From: Strigamia acuminata
Taxonomy: Eukaryota; Arthropoda; Chilopoda; Geophilomorpha; Linotaeniidae
NCBI GenBank assembly: GCA_949358305.1
Contig: OX442319.1
Span: 5,022,001 to 5,086,000, forward strand
DNA: 64,000 nt
Reading direction: 5' to 3'
The notes beneath the pieces are model-generated. The model was not told the origin of the DNA. It saw only the letters and a list, made by a program, of their open reading frames with translations, and did no database searches. How positions within the stretch are numbered: the stretch's first letter is position 1; each line of letters begins with the position of its first letter. Shown piece by piece: positions 22,901 through 35,435 of this stretch. Both the position numbers and the translations under genes were made by a program.

Positions 22901-24637
22901 ATTCCTGAAACAACGCAAATTGTGCAAATGTTATTGTCGTTCAAAGTAATGACTGTACATCAAACCGGCAACTACTAGATGATCTAGAGACGGAAATCGT
23001 TTCTTTACTGGTTCACTCACGCCCATCATCAACATTATGTAAGATGTGTTCACATATCTCATTATCGTACGTCTTATTAATCTTGATTGATAATCCTACT
23101 TAAAACAATTTAAATATTCATTTACAACGTCGTTTCCAACCACACGATAAAGTAATGTAATGTATTTACCATATATACAGGGTGAACAAAAAGTCTGTAT
23201 CTTTACTTAATATTTCTGAAAGTGCTGACAATGCATCTAATCTAATGATGGCAAAGTACTAAAGTTGAGTGGGGCAATCTGTTGGTGACCCGAAATTTGA
23301 CCTTGGGATGTTCCTTCAAGGTCATTGAGAAATTATCTCGGAAACCGTTAGAGATAGACAGAAATTTCCAATTGTAAACTTGTAAAGCAACATTTGTTTA
23401 GTCTAAAAATGACTAATTCTCAAATCTTTTGTACTAAATTTTTTTAAGAAAATCGCAATTGAAAAAGTAGTTTTGTCATAAAAAAATTCAGTTTTCTACC
23501 CATATCTCTGCAACAGTGTCAGATATGCAAATTCCGACCAGGGGAATCGATTTTTTGGGTCATTTTACGTCTAATCAGCACGTTTTTGGCACTTTTTCAA
23601 TTTCGGCCATGTTATCTTTTGACTTGTGTCTACTTTTTCAATTGCAATTTTCTTAAAATTTTTTAGTACAAAAGATTTGAGAATTAGTCATTTTTAGACT
23701 AAACAAATGTTGCTCTACAAGTTTACAATTGGAAATTTCTGTCTATCTCTAATGGTTTCCGAGATAATTTCTCAATGACCTTGAAGAAACATCCCAAGGT
23801 CAAATTTCGGGTCACCAACAGATTGCCCCACCCAACTTTAGTACTTTGCCATCAGATTAGATGCATTGTCAGCACTTTCAGAAATATTAAGTAAAGATAG
23901 ACTTTTTGTTCACCCTGTATTTAAAATGTATTGGAATCACATATAAAAGGAATTTATATACCGGTATTTGATATATATAATGGGTATATTTGTAAAATAT
24001 ATCTAGGTTATAATATATTTCAAATATATTGGTTATACATTGTAAATATACTGCGACTTATGTGGATCATAAGTTGAATATATGTGTAATATATGACTTT
24101 TTCGTGTGGACATGCTTTTGTTTGATGACTTATTACCTTTGCACATATGCAAGCTGTCACAGACATGGCAATGAAGTCACTGCTGGGTAAAGATGCAAAT
24201 TGTTGCACCCAACGATCTATAACGTAGTACACGTAAAAACCCAAGACAAATGATATGGGGATGAGTGTCATTTGAGATGCGCAGTAAAAGCACACGGCTT
24301 CAAAAATTCTTGAGATACGAGAGAGAAACATTAACATTAACATTAACATTACACGTGTGGAATTCAAGTGTTGCTTTATACGATTTTGCGTTTCCTTCCA
24401 ACAGAAAAGAGTACGTCAGACCCAGCGTGTAGTAAAAAAAGAGAAAGACAAACAGATCAACCCATAGCGTTTTGTAAACACTAGCTTTCCAACTTGAAAA
24501 AAAGAAAAAACAGAAAATGAGTGACGATTTTTGCGAATTAGATTGAAAAAGTCGAAGGTTTTCTACATGAATAATAAGCGCCAAAAGTTTCCAAGGCTTT
24601 TCACCGAACTGCAGTTATCGCTGTAAGAAAAAGTCAT
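19959..24637 (-). CDS. Bestrophin chloride channel, paralogue B
   Basis: It has the same exon order and phases as its neighbours. Approximate exons: 24637-24567 (first [16 protein letters not shown]), 24493-24385, 24306-24137, 23100-22971, 22905-22742, 22680-22600, 22542-22460, 20636-20474, 20418-20259 and 20093-19959. Family signatures include [36 protein letters not shown], and a calcium-clasp region with aspartates following INPFG (here [20 protein letters not shown]). It is the most diverged of the five copies. Its introns are the longest because of a 740-bp mariner-like palindrome (intron 3), an 875-bp foldback and a pogo-like MITE (intron 7). I end the CDS at an in-frame TAA after ICDLK. 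A downstream block to about 19640 with AATAAA is probably 3' UTR. Confidence 0.87.
20679..20846. mobile_element. pogo/Tigger-like MITE (168 bp)
   Basis: Termini CAGTCGAAATTCTTTATAACG and the inverse of an end reading CGTTATAAGGAGTTTCGACTG, flanked by TA on each side. The repeated ttcgttata motifs are typical of pogo-class ends. It lies just upstream of exon 8 of bestrophin B. Confidence 0.8.
21431..22305. mobile_element. Long foldback element, 875 bp, arms about 406 bp
   Basis: Left arm 21431-21837 and right arm 21901-22305 are inverse copies differing at only a few positions, around a 63-bp loop. The outer ends read TACAACTCCTTGCC and its inverse. TGTG flanks both sides, or alternatively TA if TA is counted as target. 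It lies in intron 7 of bestrophin B. No open frame is plausible. Confidence 0.85.
23178..23917. mobile_element. Mariner-like palindromic element, 740 bp
   Basis: The ends CAGGGTGAACAAAAAGTCTG and its near inverse are flanked by TA (23176-23177, 23918-23919). The two halves are near-perfect inverse copies over roughly 300 bp, with a diverged centre. The terminus resembles that of the element at 7976-8670. It lies in intron 3 of bestrophin B. Confidence 0.85.
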
Positions 24638-25098
24638 TATTTTATGATTTTTCGTACAGCAACCAAATATCAGTTCAGGCTTGGATAGAATAAGTATGGA
24701 ATTGGCACTGTTCTTTAAACAAGTGGCACGGACTGGTGGCAAACTTGATTAACTACAAATTCCAAACAAATAGACAAATGTGACAAAGTGCAATATTTGA
24801 CCACTAGTTGGCACTATTTTGGGACATTTTGTAGATATCAATTGAATAGACTAATTTTACTCTTTACATGCAAAATTATGAGTCACAAAAAATACACAAA
24901 GTTAATTAATATTATTTTTGTTTTATTTGTTCAATAAGAGTTAATTTATATGGAATGCAAGGAAAGCGTATTTGATGTTTCCACCATATCTGTCACATAC
25001 GCTCCAACCATTCCTGCTAGCGATTATCAAACTAGGGCTGTACACAACAACTTTTGATTGTTTGAATTTCCATGATGGAACTTCAGTCCTGAAATGAA

Positions 25099-27388
25099 TC
25101 AAGTTCCATGAAACAAAATATAACTTATCTGGAATTTTATTTTTCGGCTGCTCACCAGTAAGTCACTTTTACTGCCGGTAGGTGGTAAACTAGATGCAAA
25201 TATGTTTTGCCAATAGGTTTCTCTTTTTTGGACCTCGTCTGATGCAGTTACGTTTTTGTAGAAGATTCCAGTTCCAGCAGTATTATATCTGTTGGTATGT
25301 AGGATCAATCAGATAGAATTTCATCAGCAATAAATAATGCCAAAGTATGAGGTCAGGAGATAATAGCACAATCCTAAATGTTGTAAGTATTTTCTCCTGT
25401 CAACAGACATTTGCACAAAATATTTACTAATTACAAACTGACATTGAAATATTCGGATGTACTATTACAGGTGCACCTTCCTTCTTCAAGTCTGTTTCAT
25501 GCGTGTATGGAAGTTCATCCGGAATAATTTTGTCCCAGAATTTATCTTTAACCATCTTGGGAATATTCCGATGAACCTCATCGACAATCGCAAAACTCAT
25601 CTAAAAAACATTAGGCGCATTCAAAGTCAAATGAATTATTTGACTTATCATAATCTGAATTATCAACAATTCATGCGAGACTTTATCTTATCTCTAAGTT
25701 TTCATTTATTTTTATGTTTTAATGACTCATTCTACTTTATTACGTTACCTCGTGTAATGAGAGTCTAAGTTAACAGTTTACTTGGATATTTCTGTCAATC
25801 ATCCAGTTGATTTCAAAGTCGTCGTCATCTTCACCAAATGGATTGATCATAATTTCTGCAACCTTAAGCCATCCCATGTAAAACATAAATTGCAAAATGG
25901 TAAATATGGGGAAGTACATGTCAATTGAATGATGATCGTTATTCGGGCGACCTGCATTACAGATTAAGTTGACAAGAGGGATGTTAACATACGAAGGGTT
26001 ACGTACAGTCGTGGACAAAAAAACTTCCCTTCAATTTAGCTGTTTTAAGTTTATCTACCAGGTGGCATAAAAATCCATTGACGTCAATCTTGACCCGGTG
26101 TCTCGTCTTGCCCTAACAACAGTATTAAAAGATAGACAGGGCAAATAATGATAGATAAACTTAAAACAGCTAAACTGAAGGGAGGTTTGTTAACGTACTG
26201 CCGACAATCTCGTCATGGGCCAGCTCGTCTTTGGTCAAAACTTGACGTCCAAGCATAGCGGCAAGAAAGAAAGTGTAAACAGTCAATGTAACAACCTGAA
26301 TTAGTTTCCGCAAATTAGTTTTAACATTATTATTAACTTTTCATTCAACTTACTTGTGTGTAGATTAGAGGAATTGAAACCCAGTGGTAGTCCAGAAGCA
26401 ATTCAGCGTTGCGGTGGAATTTATTAATTTGCTGTATAATAAATTCAATTTAGTTTTTAAAAAAAAAATATTTTCAACTGTCACATTTTGTTTACTCCAA
26501 TGATTTCTAATGCTTGAAAGTCTCCTGTTATTTTGTTTAGTTGTCGGGCATGACAAACAGTATGCACGGCCCAACTCAAAGGCACCCAATAAATGTTGAA
26601 AGAGGGCATCTTAGCATGAATACTCTCCAAAATCTTCAGTTCCGTCTCGAATAACATTCCTGAAATAACCACATTGCAGTTTCTGATAAAAATAATGAAA
26701 AACATGTCAAACCGGCAACTACTAGATGATCTAGCGATGGAAATCGTTTCTTTACTGGTTCACACACGCCCATCATCAACATAATGTAAGATGCATTCAC
26801 GTATCTCATTATCGTGCGTCGTATTAATCTCGATTGATGATCCTATTTAAAATAATTAAAATTCCGATTCACAAAATCCTTTCATGCTTTTGTTTGACCA
26901 CTTATTACCTTTCCACACATGCTAGCTGTCACGTACATAGCAATATAGTCACCGTTCGGTAAAGATGTAAATTGTGTCACCCAACGATCTATTATTTGGG
27001 AGACGTAAAAACCCAAAACGAATGATAGAGGAATGAAAGTCATTTGAGATGCGCAGTAGTAACATACGTCCTCAAAAATTCTTCAGATACAAAGAGAGAT
27101 ACAATGTTATTAAGAAACACATGTGAAAATCAAATACTGTTTTGTACGATTTTGCTACTCCGTCCAACAGAAAAGTGTAGGTCAGGCCCAAGAAGTAATA
27201 AAGAAAGAGAAAGACACCCAGATCGATCCATAGCATTTTATAAACGCTAGCTTTCCAACTTGAAAAGAGAACAAAGGTTAGATAATAATAAGATTGAGAA
27301 AGTCGATGGTTTCCTACATGAATAGTAAGTGCCAAAAGTTTCCAGCGCCTTTCACCGAACTGCAGTTATCGCTGTAAGAAAAAGTCAT
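25099..27388 (-). CDS. Bestrophin chloride channel, paralogue C
   Basis: The most compact copy. Approximate exons: 27388-27318 ([14 protein letters not shown]), 27265-27155, 27088-26917, 26849-26720, 26657-26495, 26430-26354, 26300-26205, 25955-25786, 25600-25443 and 25289-25099. It carries [48 protein letters not shown] and [20 protein letters not shown], so neck and calcium clasp are intact. It resembles paralogue A, sharing the same repeat inside intron 7. Unlike A and B, its last exon reads on past the point where they stop and ends in LFHGT. A block with AATAAA near 24920 is the likely 3' end. Confidence 0.88.
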
Positions 27389-28143
27389 GTTGATTAATAG
27401 TTTTTCGTACAGCAACCAAATGTCAGTTCAGGCTTGTGTAGAATAACATCGGAAATGGCACTGTTCTTTAAACAAGTGGCGCGATTGGTGGCAAACTTGA
27501 TTAACCATAAATAACAAATTTGTAAACAGAGGGCGCAAAAGAAAATTCTTTTTTTTTTTCAATTGCGTGTTATAAAATTAATCTTTTTCATTTGTAAAGA
27601 AAAATCAATACATTTTTATTGTATTTTTTGGGTTAAATATTTATAATTTGTGCAGGTGATAACCATTCTAATAACATGAGCTTTTACTGAACAAAGTTTA
27701 TTCCAAAAATTACTACTCAACGAAAATGTCCAAATTCTTGATTTAATGATTATTTTTAATTCTTTTGTTGACTAATTAATTATACTTGTGTTGAAAAATC
27801 TTATCGGAGTAATAGTTTGTGTCGCTCTTAACTCAGAAAAATCAGGGAAAAGATCAGAAAATTATCAAAACAATTGTTATTGTTTTATTTATCCAGTAGG
27901 AGTTAATTTAAATACATTAAATTACACGGAATGCACGGAAAGCGTACATGATGTACCATCATATAGTTACACTTACACATCCACAACGCTCCATCCATCC
28001 CTGCTAGTGATAGCAAAACTAGGGCTGTGTATTACGGATTACGTTATTCTTCGTGTTGGAATATCAGTTCTGAAATAAATGAAGTGAAGTTCCGTGAAAC
28101 AAAATATCAACGTACCTGACAGTTTATTTTCAGTTACTCACTA

Positions 28144-30659
28144 CTACTCAGTGCTTGGAACGATATTTTTCATATAAACTCCTGCCTTTAACATCAAACT
28201 AAAATTAATCAAACATAACTTACTAATCTTTAAGTCACAAATACCAGTTGGTAAATTTTGTGTAAATATGTTTTGCCAATAGGTTCCGCTCTTTTCGAAC
28301 TGGCTAGTTTCAGATTTGCTTTTGTGCTTTTCTTTTCTAGAGTCGATGATATCAAATCTGTTCATGTGATGAAAGAATCAAATGTAATTTCATTAGCACT
28401 AAATAATGACAAAGTGTGCAGCCAAAAGATAATAACACATAATGTGGCAATGAAACTCCGTTGTAACTTATGAGAAAAATTTGAACCAGAATACATAATT
28501 CTTAACCTGTCAATAGGCATTTTGAACCTAACTCCTGTCTGTATTTTCTCCTGTCAACAGACACTTGCACAAAATATTTACTAATTACAAACTGACACTG
28601 AAATATTCGGATGTAGTGATCCTGGTGCACTTTGGGGCTTCACGTCTGACTCATGCGTGTATGGAAGGTCGTCCGAAACAATCTTGTCCCAGAATTTATC
28701 TTTAACCATTGTAGGAATCACTCCATTAAGCTCATCAACAATCGCAAAACTCAGCTAGAAAAATATTAGGGGATACAACATTGTCTGATAGACCCATAGT
28801 GTTAATTGTTAATATAGTGTACTTGGATATTTCTGTCAATCGTCCAGTTGATTTCAAAGTCGTCTTCATCGTCACCGAATGGATTGATCATAATTTCTGC
28901 CACTTTAAGCCACCCCATGTAAAACAAAAATTCCAAGATTGTAAATATGGGGAAGTACATGTCAATAGGATGATGAGGGTGATCTGTGGAACCTGCATCA
29001 AAGAGATATTTATTGTAAATACACTCGACACTCAAACATGAGATTTCATCAGAATAATACGGTACATTCTTAACTCACTACAAGGTTGGCCGTCACATTA
29101 TTCCTAACTACAGACTGTGTACTATCACCAGGAAAAGTAGTTGTTTGTTTTTTTATTTTTGTGATTATTATAATGATTAAAATGATATAATTTTAATTGT
29201 ATTTTATAATAAAATGTTTTTTCCATTTGTAAAATTTAGTTTTACGCTGTTTTTATTTCAACATACATGTGTGTTTAGTTTATTGGTTGCTTTGTCAGGA
29301 GAGCACACAATTTTTGGTTGTTTTATCAACGCAATTCTGGTGTTTTGGCCTACTTTTTTGTAGCACTACACAGTGTAATGGCTCGGCCAATGGGAGAAAA
29401 GCCATCCTTGTAGTGAGTTAGTCTGTTCGTCGTTATTTGTCGCTCTTGTTAACTTACCCCCGCTTAGATCCGCATGATGCAAAACCTGACGTCCAAGCAT
29501 AGCAGCAAGAAAAAATGAGTAAACAGCCAATGTAACAACCTGAAAGTTGTAACCAGCAATTAATTTTTTCATCATTATTCTTGACTTTTCATTCAACCAA
29601 CTTGTGTGTAGATCAGGGGTATTGAAACCCAGTGGTAGTCCAGAAGCAATCCAGATCTGTGCTGGAATCTCTTTATTTCCTGTAATCAATTCAGTTTAGT
29701 TTCAAAATAATATCATTTCCCTTCGCCAAGTGTTGTCAACTTCAATAATATCTGATGCTTGACAGTCTTCTTTGATTTTGTTTTGTTCTCGGGCAGCACA
29801 AACAATGCGCGCGGCCCACATCAACGGCACCCAAGAAATGTTCTGAGCGGGCATTTTATCGCTAATACGTTCCAAATGTTTCATTTCTGACTCGTGTAAC
29901 ATTCCTGAAAGAACGTTGACGCGTTGTAGAAATGCTATTGCAGTTCAAACTAATAACTGTATATCAAACCGGTAACTACAAGGTGATCTAGAGATGGAAA
30001 TCGTCTCTTCACTGGATCACAAATGCCCATCATCAACATGATGTAAGATACGTTCACATATCTCATGATCGTGCGTCTTATCAATCTTGATTCATCATCC
30101 TATTCAACATAATAAAAATAATGATTCACCTCGTCTTTTCGTGCTTTTGTTTGACCACTTATTACCTTTCCACACATACAACTTGTCAAATGCAAGGCAA
30201 TGATGTCACACGCCGGTAGACGCATGAATTGTCCTACCCAACGACTTACAATTCTGGACACATAAAACCCCAGAACGAATGATAGTGGAATAAAAGACAT
30301 TTGAGATGCGCAGTAATAGCACACATCCTCAAAGATTCTTCAGATTCGAGAAAGAAACAATGTTACGGACATTAGTTACATTGTGTAAATTCAAGGACTG
30401 CTTTTTACTCTCTTGCTTTTCCTTCCAACAGAAAGTTGTACAACAAGCCCAAGAAATAGTAAAGAAAGAGAAAGACACTGAGATCAATCCACAGCATTTT
30501 GTAAACACTAGCCTTCCATCTTGAAAAGAGAACGAGAAAAATGAGACAATTTGAGACAATTTTTGGTAATAAGATTAAGGTTTCCTACGTGAATAATAAG
30601 TGCCAAAAGTTTCCAAACTTTTGCACTGAACTGCATTTCTTGCCGTAAGAAAAAGTCAT
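28144..30659 (-). CDS. Bestrophin chloride channel, paralogue D
   Basis: Approximate exons: 30659-30589 ([13 protein letters not shown]), 30520-30410, 30345-30170, 30100-29970, 29904-29741, 29690-29612, 29549-29458, 28995-28826, 28758-28590 and 28358-28144. Signatures are [61 protein letters not shown] and [20 protein letters not shown]. It is the closest relative of paralogue E: introns, 3' flank and the tail exon ([18 protein letters not shown]) are nearly identical, pointing to a recent segmental duplication. Exons 9 and 10 of E are a single exon here. The tail ends in KNIVPSTE. Intron 7 contains a repeat with inverted ends near 29075 and 29425. Confidence 0.88.
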
Positions 30660-31424
30660 ATTGACTAAATTTCTTTCTACAACAACGAAATATCAGTTCA
30701 GGCTTGGAAGGAATAACTATGGAAGTGGCATTGTTCTTCAAACAAGTGGCGCCGACTGCTGGCAACCTTGATTAACTACAAACAACAGTAGACAGAGGGC
30801 GTCCAGCAATATCTGTGATTGCTGACTGAAACATTTTGGAGATACCAATTCAATAGAATTGAATTTCCTACTTTGGTGGGATAACATGAATTTCCCAATT
30901 TCCCAATTTCCCAAATGACGCTGTGCGTTTTCTGTGTTGTTCTTAATCGTGAATGATGTCCAAATGCCCCATGGTCCTCCTGGCCATGAGGCGACCGAAA
31001 AATCTTGAAAAGTCTTGAAAAATCTTGTTTTGTGTGTCGATTTATTACTTAAATACGTTCGGCCGCTTGTAGTATCGCTTTGCATAAAGTAATTTTTGCA
31101 GAGTAATAGTTTGTGTCGCTCTTAATGCAGAAAAATCAAGAAAAATTAGAAATTTATCAAAACAATTGTGTTATTGTTTTATTTATCCAGTAGGAGTTAA
31201 TTTAAATACATTAAATTACACGGAATGCACGGAAAGCGTACATGATGTACCATCATATAGTTACACTATATCCATCCATCCCTGCTAGTGATAGCAAAAC
31301 TAGGGCTGTGTACAACAGATCGCGTTATTCTTCGTGTTGGAATATCAGTCCTGAAATGAATAAAGTGAAGTTCCGTGAAACAAAATATCAACGTACTTGA
31401 CAGTTTATTTTCAGTTACTCACTA

Positions 31425-34400
31425 CTACTCAGTGCTTGGAACGATATTTCTCATATAAACTCCTGCCTTTAACATCAAACTAAAATTAATCAAACATAAC
31501 TTACTAATCTTTAAGTCACAAATACCAGTTGGTAGATTTTGTGTAAATATGTTTTGCCAATAGGTTCCTCTCTTTTCGAAGTGGCTAGTTTCAGATTTGC
31601 TTTTGTGCTTTTCTTTTCTAGACTCGATTATATCAAATCTGTTCATGTGATGAAAGAATCAAATGTAATTTCATTAGCAATAAATAATGGCAAAGTGTGC
31701 AGCCAAGAGATAATAATACACAATGTAGCAATGAAACCCCGTCGTAACTTACGAGAAAAATTTGAACCAGAATACTTAATTTTTACCTGTCATTAGGCAT
31801 TTTGAACCCATCTAGTGTAAGTATTTTCTCCTGTCAACAGACACTTGCACAAAATATTTACTAATTACAAACTGACACTGAAATATTCGGATGTAGTGAT
31901 CCTGGTGCACTTTGGGGATTCACGTCTGATTCATGTGTGTATGGGAGTTCGTCCGGAATAACCTGTAACATAATCCTAGTTGAGTAAGATTTAAATAACA
32001 AATTTTACGCGCATGGGCCCAGGCCCGTCGGAAATCCTTAATTTGGCCGCCGTTCGATTTGGACGTTGGAAGGTTAAAAGTCCCAGCTCGTTGGAAAAAC
32101 AACTCTATTTATGTTTTACAAGACTCTATGCTTACGTGTGGTTAATGTAATGTAAAAATGAGTTACTCAGATTTCAACTTCGAAGATTCAAAATAAAACC
32201 ATGCACGTGACAAACCTGGTCCCAGAATTTATCTTTAACCATCTTAGGAATCTCTCCATTAAGCTCATCAACCATCGCAAAACCCACCTAGAAAAACATC
32301 AGATTGTACAACATTGTCTGATAGACCCATAATATTAATATAGTGTACTTGGATATTTCTGTCAAGCATGAAGTTGATTTCAAAGTCGTCTTCATCATCA
32401 CCGAATGGATTGATCATAATTTCTGCCACTTTAAGCCACCCCATGTAAAACATAAATTGCAAGATTGTAAATATGGGGAAGTACATGTCAATGGGATGGT
32501 GAGGGTGATCTGTGGAACCTGCATCAAAGATTTAAATTAATAAGAGAGATATTTGTTGTAAATACACTCCACGCTCAACCATGAGATTTTATCAGAAAAA
32601 TACGGTACACTCTGACTCATTACAAGGTTGGCCTTTCTCCCATTGGCCGTAAATATAGACTGTGTACAATTACCAGGAAAAGTAGTTTTGTTTGTTTTTC
32701 ATTTTTGTGATTATTATAATGATTAAAATGATATAATTTTAATTGTATTTTATAATAAAATGTTTTTTCCATTTGTAAAATTCAGTTTTACGCAGTTTTT
32801 ATTTCAACACACATGTGTGTTCAGTTTATTGGTTGCTTTGTCAGGAAAGCACACAATTTTTGGTTGTTTTATCAATGCAATTCTGGTGTTTTGGTCTACT
32901 TTTTTGTAGCACTACACAAGTGAAACGCCATAAATTAGTTGCACACTATTTATTCTTAATTTCGCACTATTTTTAATTGCTTTCCTCACTACTTTATTCC
33001 GCACTATTTGTACTGAATTTTACACTAAATGTTCTTTATTTGTCACTACTACCGAAAAATGTTTTTTCGGTTGTAGAAACGTTTTATGAACTTTCAGGCA
33101 CTATTTTAGTAACGTTTCATAAACGTTTAGGCACTTTTTAGTAAAGGCCTGGTTCACACTGTTAATTTTATAGCAGCAATGACTACACGTAATCTCTTCT
33201 CATCTTCGGAATCTGAAAGCGACGTTGATTGTACTGAACCTGCACCAAAACTAAGGCGAAAGGAAGGATTAGAATGGAACAAGCTAACCACTTACTAGTA
33301 TGCGAATTCTGGTGAAGCTTTACAAGCTTTGATAAGCGAGAAGACATGGATAATGAGAAGGCGGTACCAAACGAGTACTTGTAAAAAAAAATTTTATGAT
33401 TGCCGCCATTCGAATGATTGCAGCGCAAAGAAATACGTTTTGTTGTCGTGTCGCCAACTTTCGATAAATGCGAAATCTACTACACAACCGACACGCACAC
33501 GCACGAGCCTCTCCCGATTGTCCCCAATTGTCGAAAGATAAAATACGTGAGTTATACAGAAATGGTGTAACTAAACCCAAGACAATTCGTTCCAAACTTA
33601 GGGATTCAGGTCTGACAGAACCAACGGCAAAACAAAAAAAAAATTTAGTGTGTTGTTAAGTAATCTGTAGTGTGAAATTGGAAAAAATAGTGCGGAGAAA
33701 AGTAGTGCTAACGAAAATCACTTTTAGTGAAAAACAAAGAATAAATAGTGTGCCAATAAATACAACCCCAAGTGAAATGGCTCGGCCAATGGGAGAAAGG
33801 CCAACCTTGTAGCGAGTTAGTCTGTTCGTCGTTATTTGTCGCTCCTGTTAACTTACCCCCGCTTAGATCCGCATGGTGCAAAACTTGACGTCCAAGGATA
33901 GCAGCAAGAAAAAATGAGTAAACAGCCAATGTAACAACCTGAAAGTTGTAACCAGCAATTAGTTTCTTCATCATTAATATTGACTTTTCATTCAACCAAC
34001 CTGAGTGTAAATCAGGGGGACTGAAACCCAGTGATAGTCCAGAAGCAATCCAGATCTCTGCTGGAATCTCCTTATTTCCTGTAATCAATTCAGTTTAGTT
34101 TCAAAATAATATCATTTCCCCTCGCCAAGTGTTGTCAACTTGAATAATATCTATTGCTTGAGTGTCATCTTTGATTATGTTTTGTTCTCGAGCAACACGA
34201 ACAACGTGCACGGCCCACATACACGGCACCCAAGAAATGTTGTGAGCGGGCATTTTTGCGTGAATATTTTCCAAACGTTTCAGTTCTGGCTCGAGTAACA
34301 TTCCTGAAAGAACTATGACGCGTTGTAGAAATGCTATTGCAATTCAAACTAATAACTGTATATCAAACCGGTAACTACAAGGTGATCTAGAGATGGAAAT

Positions 34401-35053
34401 CGTTTCTTCACTGGATCACAAATGCCCATCATCAACATGATGTAAGATACGTTCACATATCTCATGATCGTGCGTCTTATCAATCTCGATTTATCATCCT
34501 ATTTAAAATAATTAAAATAATGATTCACAATGTCTTTTCCTGCTTTTGTTTGACCACTTATTACCTTTCCACACACACAACCTGTCAAATGGAGGGCAAT
34601 GAAGTCACACACCGGTAGGCACATAAATTGTCCTATCCAACGTCTTACAATTTTGGATACATAAAACCCCAGAACGAATGATAGTGGAATAAAAGACATT
34701 TGAGATGCGCAGTAATAGCACACATCCTCAAAGATTCTTCGGATTTGAGAAAGAAACAATGTTATGATTATTAGTTACATTGTATGAGTAAAATTCAGGA
34801 ACTGGCTTTTACTCTCTTGCTGTTCCTTCCAACAGAAAGTTGTACATCAAGCCCAAGAAGTAGTAAAGAAAGAGAAAGATACACAGATCAACCCAGAGCA
34901 GTTTGTAAACACTAGCCTTCCATCTTGAAAAGAGAACGAGAAAAGTGAGACAATTTCTGGTAATAAGATTAAGGTTTCTTACATGAATAATAAGTGCCAA
35001 AAGTTTCCAAACGTTTTCACTGAACTGCATTTCTTGCCGTAAGAAAAAGTCAT
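31425..35053 (-). CDS. Bestrophin chloride channel, paralogue E, with an extra intron
   Basis: Exons in order: 35053-34983, 34923-34813, 34736-34565, 34498-34369, 34303-34140, 34078-34001, 33938-33857, 32518-32349, 32287-32216, 31962-31877 and 31638-31425, all in phase, 449 codons. Hallmarks: [64 protein letters not shown] and [20 protein letters not shown]. It differs from the other four in two ways. A 253-bp intron (31963-32215) splits the exon encoding [20 protein letters not shown], and intron 7 carries an 843-bp Mutator-like insertion. It is the first gene of the array in transcription order. Confidence 0.9.
31963..32215 (-). other. Paralogue-specific intron flanked by a CAGGT duplication
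   Basis: On the minus strand the exon reads TTCTGGGACCAG then gtttgtcacg, and the far side reads gttacag then GTTATTCC. The pentamer CAGGT therefore occurs at both edges. Paralogues A, B, C and D have an unbroken exon at this spot. The inserted 253 bp is unrelated to anything else in the array, and its removal restores the reading frame exactly. Confidence 0.75.
32926..33768. mobile_element. Mutator-like element fragment, 843 bp, 9-bp duplication
   Basis: The 9-bp CAAGTGAAA is duplicated at 32917-32925 and 33769-33777. Near the ends there are inverted copies of GCACACTATTTATTCTT. The corresponding intron of paralogue D lacks the insertion. The plus strand holds broken frames around 33230-33650. 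One reads like a FLYWCH-type zinc finger (CKKKFYDCRHSNDCSAKKYV), followed by KIRELYRNGVTKPKTIRSKL, as in MULE-class transposase N-termini. The frame is interrupted, so it is not active. Confidence 0.75.
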
Positions 35054-35435
35054 ATTGACTAAATTTCTTTTTCAGCAACCAAATATCAGTTCAGGTTTGG
35101 AAAGAATAACGATGGAAGTGGCACTGTTCTTCAAACAAGTGGCGCCGACTGCTGGCAACCTTGATTAACTACAAACAACAATAGACAGAGGGCAACCTAA
35201 ATTTTTTTTAACTTCTTCGTTACATTAAATATAAGGGAAAAGTGCCTGCCGCAAACACTGTAATGGCGACCTAATTAAATACAGAAAAGCTTTTTAAAAA
35301 ATAATGGAAAAGAGAAAGTGGACATTCTAACTAATTCAAAGAAAATCAAAACACATGGCGCTAGCAGTACCGGAAGTTGAAACAAATAACATATAAAACG
35401 ATAAGGTCAAGTTAAATAAAAGCCTTTATTTACAC
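35054..35435. other. Intergenic gap with MITE remnant and LRR-gene poly(A) signal
   Basis: It separates the first exon of bestrophin E from the tail of the interrupted LRR gene. A fragment near 35231-35262 (aagggaaaagtgcctgccgc) resembles the right end of the 490-bp MITE family. On the minus strand an AATAAA at 35430-35425 lies just after the original LRR-gene stop codon. Confidence 0.55.
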
